Assembly: GCA_036350795.1 (NCBI GenBank)
Contig: JAZBNV010000137.1
Location: 42,238-106,237, forward strand
DNA from: JAUVKT01 sp036350795
GTDB lineage: Bacteria; Bacteroidota; Bacteroidia; Bacteroidales; VadinHA17
DNA: 64,000 nt
Direction: 5' to 3'
Shown here: piece by piece, positions 59,660 through 64,000 of the stretch
Position numbering within the stretch: the stretch's first letter is position 1
How the letters are laid out: the number at the start of each line of letters is the position of its first letter
Notes under the pieces: model-generated
Database searches by the model: none
What the model saw: the letters and a program-made list of their open reading frames with translations, nothing else
Told to the model about the DNA's origin: nothing
Program-made: the position numbers and the translations under genes

Positions 59660-61858
59660 ATGTCAAGATTCCTAATTCCACTTATTGCAGCAGTACTTTT
59701 TCTAAGTTCCTGTGGCGGAGATATTTCGCTTGTGAGAAACTCTAACAGTTCATATGAGATACTGATAGCCAACGATCCTGATTCGATGATTATTCATGCA
59801 GCAGAGGAACTTCAGAAATACCTGGAAATAATCTCAGGCGTAAATATTCCGCTGGTTACCATAAATTCAGAAAACCCTGGCAGAGCCAAAATACTACTGG
59901 GTGCATATCCCGAAGGAGATTCTTACAGCAGGCACAATATATTTTACAGGGTAGAGGGCGGCAACCTCCTGATAGGGGGAGGAAGTCCATTAAGTTCTCT
60001 ATATTCCGTTTATACTTTCCTTGAAAATCAACTGGGCTGTAAGTTTCTTGCTCCCGATACTGAAATAATTCCCCTTAAAAGGGCAATTAAGCTGGAAAAA
60101 GACCTGGCCTATAATTATACCCCCGCTATTGAAACAAGAACCGTTCATTCGAGACTCTTCTATGATAATCATGACTTTGCAAATAAAAGAAAAGTAAGCA
60201 CCGAGGCCTTCCCCGCTTATGTGCCTGAAGCAAGAGTTCATACTTTCCACCGCTTTATGCCCGCCGCTGTATTTTATAACGATCATCCTGAATATTATTC
60301 GCTGAGAAATGGCAGGCGCCTGACCACCCAGCTATGTCTGTCAAATCCTGATGTTCTGAAAATAGTAAGCGATTCTGTTAAGGCACATTTTGATCGCAAT
60401 CCCGGCTCTGGTATTATTTCTGTAAGCCAGGACGACAATACATTATACTGCCAGTGCGATGAATGCGCTGCCATAGATAAAGAAGAAGGCTCCAGCAGTG
60501 GAACAATGATTCGTTTCGTTAACGAAATAGCGCGTCAGTTTCCTGGTAAAACAATCTCAACACTTGCATACCAGTATACCAGGAAGCCATGTATCACCCG
60601 GCCGGAGGAAAATGTACTGGTCACACTGTGCTCGATAGAATGCGATCGCAGCAAAGCAATTGAAGACGGATGCTCCGATTTTGCAGCTGATCTCAGGGGA
60701 TGGAAGGAACTAAGCGATAATATCAGGATCTGGGACTACACAACCCAGTTTACCAACTTCCTTGCCCCTTTCCCCAATATACGTACTCTTGGTCCCAACA
60801 TCAGGTTCTTCAGGGACAATAACGCAAAATGGGTATTCGAACAACACAGCAATAATCCCAGCGAACTATTCGAGTTAAGATCTTACCTGATGGCTGAGTT
60901 GCTATGGAACCCCGACCTGGATGCTGATAATGTTATCACCGAATTCTGTAATGCATATTATGGCAGTGCAGGCAGCTATGTTAAAGAATACATTGATGCG
61001 ATACATGGTGAACTGGCAAAGGACAAGGATTTTTTTCTGTTTCTGTACGGAGATCCCTCACAGGGCTTCAACAGCTTTTTGTCGGCAGAGCTTCTGAAAA
61101 AATATGACAGCCTTTTTACCAGGGCTTATGAAACCCTTATTGATAACAGGGAGCTGATACCCAGGATAGAGAGAGCAGGCTTAAGTATTGATTACGCCAT
61201 ACTTGAAGCATCAAAGAAGGGAATGGGGATTTATAAGCCTGATTCCTCTGCAAAAAGCAGGTTGATGAAATTTGAACGTATCTGCAGGGAAAACAACATC
61301 ACTGCAATGAATGAAATGAGGTATACTGTAGATGAATATATCTCCTCGTATAATATTGCACTGGAAAGAAGCGCCCTGGCAAATAAAGCTTCAGGTGCTG
61401 ATGTTGTTCTGCTTTCCAGGCCTCATAAGTATGCGGGAGAAGATCCCACGACCCTTACTGACGGTGCACTCGGAGGAAATAATTTCTATTCCGGCTGGCT
61501 GGGTTTCGAGGGAAATGATATGGAAGTAGTGACCGACCTCGGTAAGGAAATGAAGATAAGCTCTCTTAATACTGCCTTCCTGCAGGTAACAAATCATATT
61601 GTGTTTTTCCCTGCTTTAGTTAAAGTCTCGTATTCGACTGATAACGTGCTGTTTAATAATATTGACCTGAAGTTAACATCAGCACCCCTGGGCCCCGACA
61701 GTAAGATTAATGATATTGAATATTATAATTTTGAGTTTAAAGCATTAACAGCCCGGTATATAAAATTATATGCACAGAACATTAAACATGCCCCTGGGTG
61801 GCACAATGCATCTGGTCTCCCGGCATGGATATTCTGCGACGAAATCATTATTAACTGA
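59660..61858 (+). CDS. DUF4838 lipoprotein, probable glycoside hydrolase, with C-terminal discoidin-like domain
   Basis: 732 residues. Lipobox FLSSC. Residues about 30-130 match the GH67-type N-terminal domain (YEILIANDPDSMIIHAAEELQKYL ... LLGAYPEGD). The central DUF4838 domain (about 150-480) has HPEYYSLRNGRR, ISVSQDDNTLYCQCDECAAID and AYQYTRKP. The C-terminal 150 residues resemble a discoidin (F5/8 type C) module. Related proteins act on complex glycans in Bacteroidota. No SusC/D pair lies within the window. Confidence 0.85.
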   Translation: MSRFLIPLIAAVLFLSSCGGDISLVRNSNSSYEILIANDPDSMIIHAAEELQKYLEIISGVNIPLVTINSENPGRAKILLGAYPEGDSYSRHNIFYRVEGGNLLIGGGSPLSSLYSVYTFLENQLGCKFLAPDTEIIPLKRAIKLEKDLAYNYTPAIETRTVHSRLFYDNHDFANKRKVSTEAFPAYVPEARVHTFHRFMPAAVFYNDHPEYYSLRNGRRLTTQLCLSNPDVLKIVSDSVKAHFDRNPGSGIISVSQDDNTLYCQCDECAAIDKEEGSSSGTMIRFVNEIARQFPGKTISTLAYQYTRKPCITRPEENVLVTLCSIECDRSKAIEDGCSDFAADLRGWKELSDNIRIWDYTTQFTNFLAPFPNIRTLGPNIRFFRDNNAKWVFEQHSNNPSELFELRSYLMAELLWNPDLDADNVITEFCNAYYGSAGSYVKEYIDAIHGELAKDKDFFLFLYGDPSQGFNSFLSAELLKKYDSLFTRAYETLIDNRELIPRIERAGLSIDYAILEASKKGMGIYKPDSSAKSRLMKFERICRENNITAMNEMRYTVDEYISSYNIALERSALANKASGADVVLLSRPHKYAGEDPTTLTDGALGGNNFYSGWLGFEGNDMEVVTDLGKEMKISSLNTAFLQVTNHIVFFPALVKVSYSTDNVLFNNIDLKLTSAPLGPDSKINDIEYYNFEFKALTARYIKLYAQNIKHAPGWHNASGLPAWIFCDEIIIN

Positions 61859-61874
61859 TTACATAACTGAAGTG

Positions 61875-63215
61875 ATGAAAAAGAGAAAGAAGGGAAAAGA
61901 AAGAAGCCATCAAACATTAATTATTCCCCTTGCATTTTTTCTTATTATCTCTGCCAGCACCAGGGGGCAAAATCCTGTTTGTCCACCAGGAGTATATATT
62001 GCCGACCCATCTGCCAGGGTATGGGACAATATGCTGTACATATATGGGTCTACTGACCAGGATTGTGACTATTATTGCTCATGGCATCATGATATTATGT
62101 ATACTTCTGACCTTGTAAAATGGAGTATTGCAGAGAGAGTATTTGCCTCGAAAGGTGAGAACGATGAAGTCAGATATAATGACAATCTCCTCTTTGCTCC
62201 CGATTGTATGAAAAGCGGGGGACAATACTATCTCTTTTACTGCCAGCCCGGCAGGCAGGCAGAAGGACTTGCAGTTGCAGATAATCCACTGGGGCCCTTT
62301 ACGGGAGGCAGGGAAATTAATACCGGGGCCCATAAGCAGATTGACCCTGCAGTATTTGTTGATGATGATGGTTCGGCCTATTATTTATGGGGACAGTTCA
62401 CTCTTAAACTTGCAAAGCTGAGAGAAAATATGACGGAGCTTGATTTATCATCTGTAAGGGATAGCGTCCTTACAGAAGATAAGCATTATTTCCACGAGGG
62501 AGCATATATGACAAAACGAAATGGCATATATTATATAGTGTATGCCGATATCAGTCGCGAAGAAAGGCCCACCTGTATAGGCTATGCTACCAGTAAGAAT
62601 GTTTGGGGTCCCTATAGCTACCAGGGAGTTATTATTGACAACGCAGGCTGTAATCCCGGAAACTGGAACAACCACGGATCGATTGCTGAATTTAATAAGC
62701 AATGGTATGTTTTCTACCACAGGTCAAGTCATGGATGCAATAAAATGAGAAAAACCTGTGTTGAGAAAATTTTCTTCGACAAAAACGGACTTATCCCGGA
62801 GGTGGAAATGACTTCGCAGGGCGCCGGACCACCACTTAATGCCTTTTCGGAAATCGATGCTGCCAGAGCCTGCCTGCTTCATGGTAATGTTAGAATAGTT
62901 GCAGAAGGCGGGTCAAATGAAATCCTTGAATCCTTCCATAATAATGACGCAGCTATATTCAAATACCTGGATTTCGGGAAGGAAGCCACAAAAATTTCTC
63001 TAAGAATTAAAGTTAATAAGAAATCAAGACTTGTTTTATCGGCAGGCAAACCCTGGTCGAAAAGGCTTCTGGATCTTGAACTTGATTCTACTGATAATAA
63101 ATGGGAAGTACTGGAGCTTGAGATAAACAAAATATCCGGTATTCACTCACTGTGGATTCAGTCATACGGCGAAGGAGCCGGTCTTTTTGATATTGACTGG
63201 CTTCGGTTTTATTAA
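61875..63215 (+). CDS. GH43-like glycoside hydrolase
   Basis: 446 residues from ATG 61875 (MKKRKKGKERSH), giving a signal peptide ending near STRGQ; a frame from 61770 would overlap the previous gene. CPPGVYIADPSARVWDNMLYIYGS has the general-base Asp of the five-blade propeller, KQIDPAVFVDDDGSAYYLWG the second acid, and HEGAYMTKRNGIYYIVYAD the catalytic Glu, in GH43 order. A C-terminal carbohydrate-binding beta module (about 330-446) follows. It acts on arabinan, xylan or galactan-type linkages; the exact one is open. Confidence 0.85.
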   Translation: MKKRKKGKERSHQTLIIPLAFFLIISASTRGQNPVCPPGVYIADPSARVWDNMLYIYGSTDQDCDYYCSWHHDIMYTSDLVKWSIAERVFASKGENDEVRYNDNLLFAPDCMKSGGQYYLFYCQPGRQAEGLAVADNPLGPFTGGREINTGAHKQIDPAVFVDDDGSAYYLWGQFTLKLAKLRENMTELDLSSVRDSVLTEDKHYFHEGAYMTKRNGIYYIVYADISREERPTCIGYATSKNVWGPYSYQGVIIDNAGCNPGNWNNHGSIAEFNKQWYVFYHRSSHGCNKMRKTCVEKIFFDKNGLIPEVEMTSQGAGPPLNAFSEIDAARACLLHGNVRIVAEGGSNEILESFHNNDAAIFKYLDFGKEATKISLRIKVNKKSRLVLSAGKPWSKRLLDLELDSTDNKWEVLELEINKISGIHSLWIQSYGEGAGLFDIDWLRFY

Positions 63216-63257
63216 GATCAAACTCTTACCCGCTTCAGAATATAAATAATTCCAAAT

Positions 63258-64000
63258 ATGAAATATCTTATCTATATCTTCCTGCTTATAAGCCTGTTTG
63301 CCTCATCATGCAAAAATATTCAGAAGGAAAGCTCCGCTATTAGTCCAATGGAAACAAATTCAAAGCCCTGGGCCCGCTACTGGTGGTTTGCATCAGAAAT
63401 AGAGAAAAAAGATATTAAGTATAATCTTGACTGGCTGAAGGAGAAAGGTTTCGGCGGTGTAGAAATAGCATGGGTATACCCCCTCAATGCTATGAACCCG
63501 GGACTCGACACTGCCCTTACACCAAGACACAAATGGCTTGGCCGGGAATGGCAGGACAGGGTAAATTACACAATTCAATACTGCGACAGCCTTGAACTTG
63601 CATGCGATCTTACCCTGGGAACCCTTTGGCCCTTTGGCGACTCAAAAGTTACCTATGAACAGGCATCCCAGGTTTTTGGATCAGAAGAACGACAGAGAAT
63701 AAGCAGGTCGTGGGAGTTTCCGCTTAATGTCTATGTAGTTGATCACCTTGACCCTGGAAAATACCTGCCCTACTTTAAGCGCCTTATTGATTCTTTCCCC
63801 CGGCCTCGTGTCAGTCTGCCTCAGGCATATTTTATCGACAGCTGGGAAGTAGAATGCGACAGGCTATGGTCAGACAGTATGAAAGAAGATTTTCTTTCGA
63901 GATATAATTACGATATAAGCCCCTTTATGGATTCTGTTTACTCATCCGGCTATGAAGATTATCTCTATGACTACATGAAACTGGTTTCGGACAAAGTGCT
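63258..64000 (+). CDS. GH106-like (alpha-L-rhamnosidase-like) lipoprotein, partial
   Basis: The frame opens at ATG 63258 and runs off the right edge, giving 247 residues. Signal with lipobox FASSC. ARYWWFASEIEKKDIKYNLDWLKEKGFGGVEI and later FIDSWEVECDRLWSDSMKEDFLSRYNYDI (read in parts) match the N-terminal TIM-barrel part of GH106-type rhamnosidases and related large hydrolases. It continues the glycan-degrading run. The catalytic C-terminal portion is outside the window. Confidence 0.8.
   Translation, partial: MKYLIYIFLLISLFASSCKNIQKESSAISPMETNSKPWARYWWFASEIEKKDIKYNLDWLKEKGFGGVEIAWVYPLNAMNPGLDTALTPRHKWLGREWQDRVNYTIQYCDSLELACDLTLGTLWPFGDSKVTYEQASQVFGSEERQRISRSWEFPLNVYVVDHLDPGKYLPYFKRLIDSFPRPRVSLPQAYFIDSWEVECDRLWSDSMKEDFLSRYNYDISPFMDSVYSSGYEDYLYDYMKLVSDKV

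Noticed and set aside
1..64000. tRNA, rRNA, CRISPR array or prophage
   Set aside because: No regular direct repeats, no cloverleaf-like or rRNA sequence, and no phage structural genes or integrase were seen on reading either strand.

Overview
The window looks like a chromosomal segment of a member of the Bacteroidota, probably Bacteroidales/Marinilabiliales-like. That placement rests on several things: the -7 promoter box TAnnTTTG upstream of many genes, an F-type ATP synthase with an 88-residue epsilon subunit and a long histidine-rich N-terminal extension on subunit a, the DUF177-rpmF-plsX-fabH block, a DUF2723 membrane protein, LytS/LytTR and SpoIIE-type signalling, and many lipoproteins and outer-membrane barrels. 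I see no rRNA, tRNA, CRISPR array, phage or intact insertion sequence. The genus cannot be fixed from the sequence alone.

Region 1 (1-14100, all minus strand). A truncated KamA-family radical SAM gene lies at the left edge. To its right is a very compact run of genes read leftward: cysC, cysD, cysN, an OleD-like dehydrogenase, a metallo-beta-lactamase-fold hydrolase, a PaaK/F390-synthetase-like adenylate-forming enzyme, a divergent KAS III, a sulfotransferase, an alpha/beta-hydrolase-fold protein with Cys in place of the Ser nucleophile, an RND/MMPL exporter, and DUF1214 and DUF1254 proteins. Most junctions overlap or are under 20 bases apart. The gene set would make PAPS, condense acyl chains, reduce the keto group, add sulfate and then release, transfer or export the product. 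This is the best candidate in the window for an undescribed biosynthetic system: either a sulfated lipid, or an olefin made by sulfonation-assisted decarboxylation.

Region 2 (14200-26400). Mixed genes: a methyltransferase, a Tat-exported ThuA-domain protein, a tandem pair of small cysteine-rich lipoproteins, a YfiR-like/SpoIIE-phosphatase sensor beside a stand-alone receiver protein, a DUF2723 membrane protein, a large outer-membrane protein with a metallopeptidase-like N-terminus, and a PLP decarboxylase.

Region 3 (26400-38750). Core housekeeping: atpDC, separated from bactofilin-AtpZ-hypothetical-atpB-E-F-H-A-G by an opposing outer-membrane gene and a polyprenyl diphosphate synthase, then the DUF177-rpmF-plsX-fabH fatty-acid block.

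Region 4 (38900-53500). A LiaF-like/LytS/LytTR envelope-sensing operon, yidD, a five-PAS hybrid kinase, a zinc metallopeptidase, an ICMT-like methyltransferase, and an operon of TetR, a LolA-like carrier, two FtsX-type permeases, a LolD-type ATPase and an outer-membrane barrel. The TetR operon faces a GH16-like gene across an intergenic region with matching operator-like sites.

Region 5 (53460-64000). A helical-repeat/GH16-like protein whose two catalytic glutamates are replaced, a MITE-like element, an M1 peptidase, tag, and a carbohydrate-directed run: sulfatase, steroid-5-alpha-reductase-like protein, DUF4838 protein, GH43-like protein and a truncated GH106-like lipoprotein. This run looks like sulfated-glycan catabolism.

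All seven convergent gene pairs meet with 0-14 bases between stop codons or overlap, leaving almost no room for dedicated terminators.
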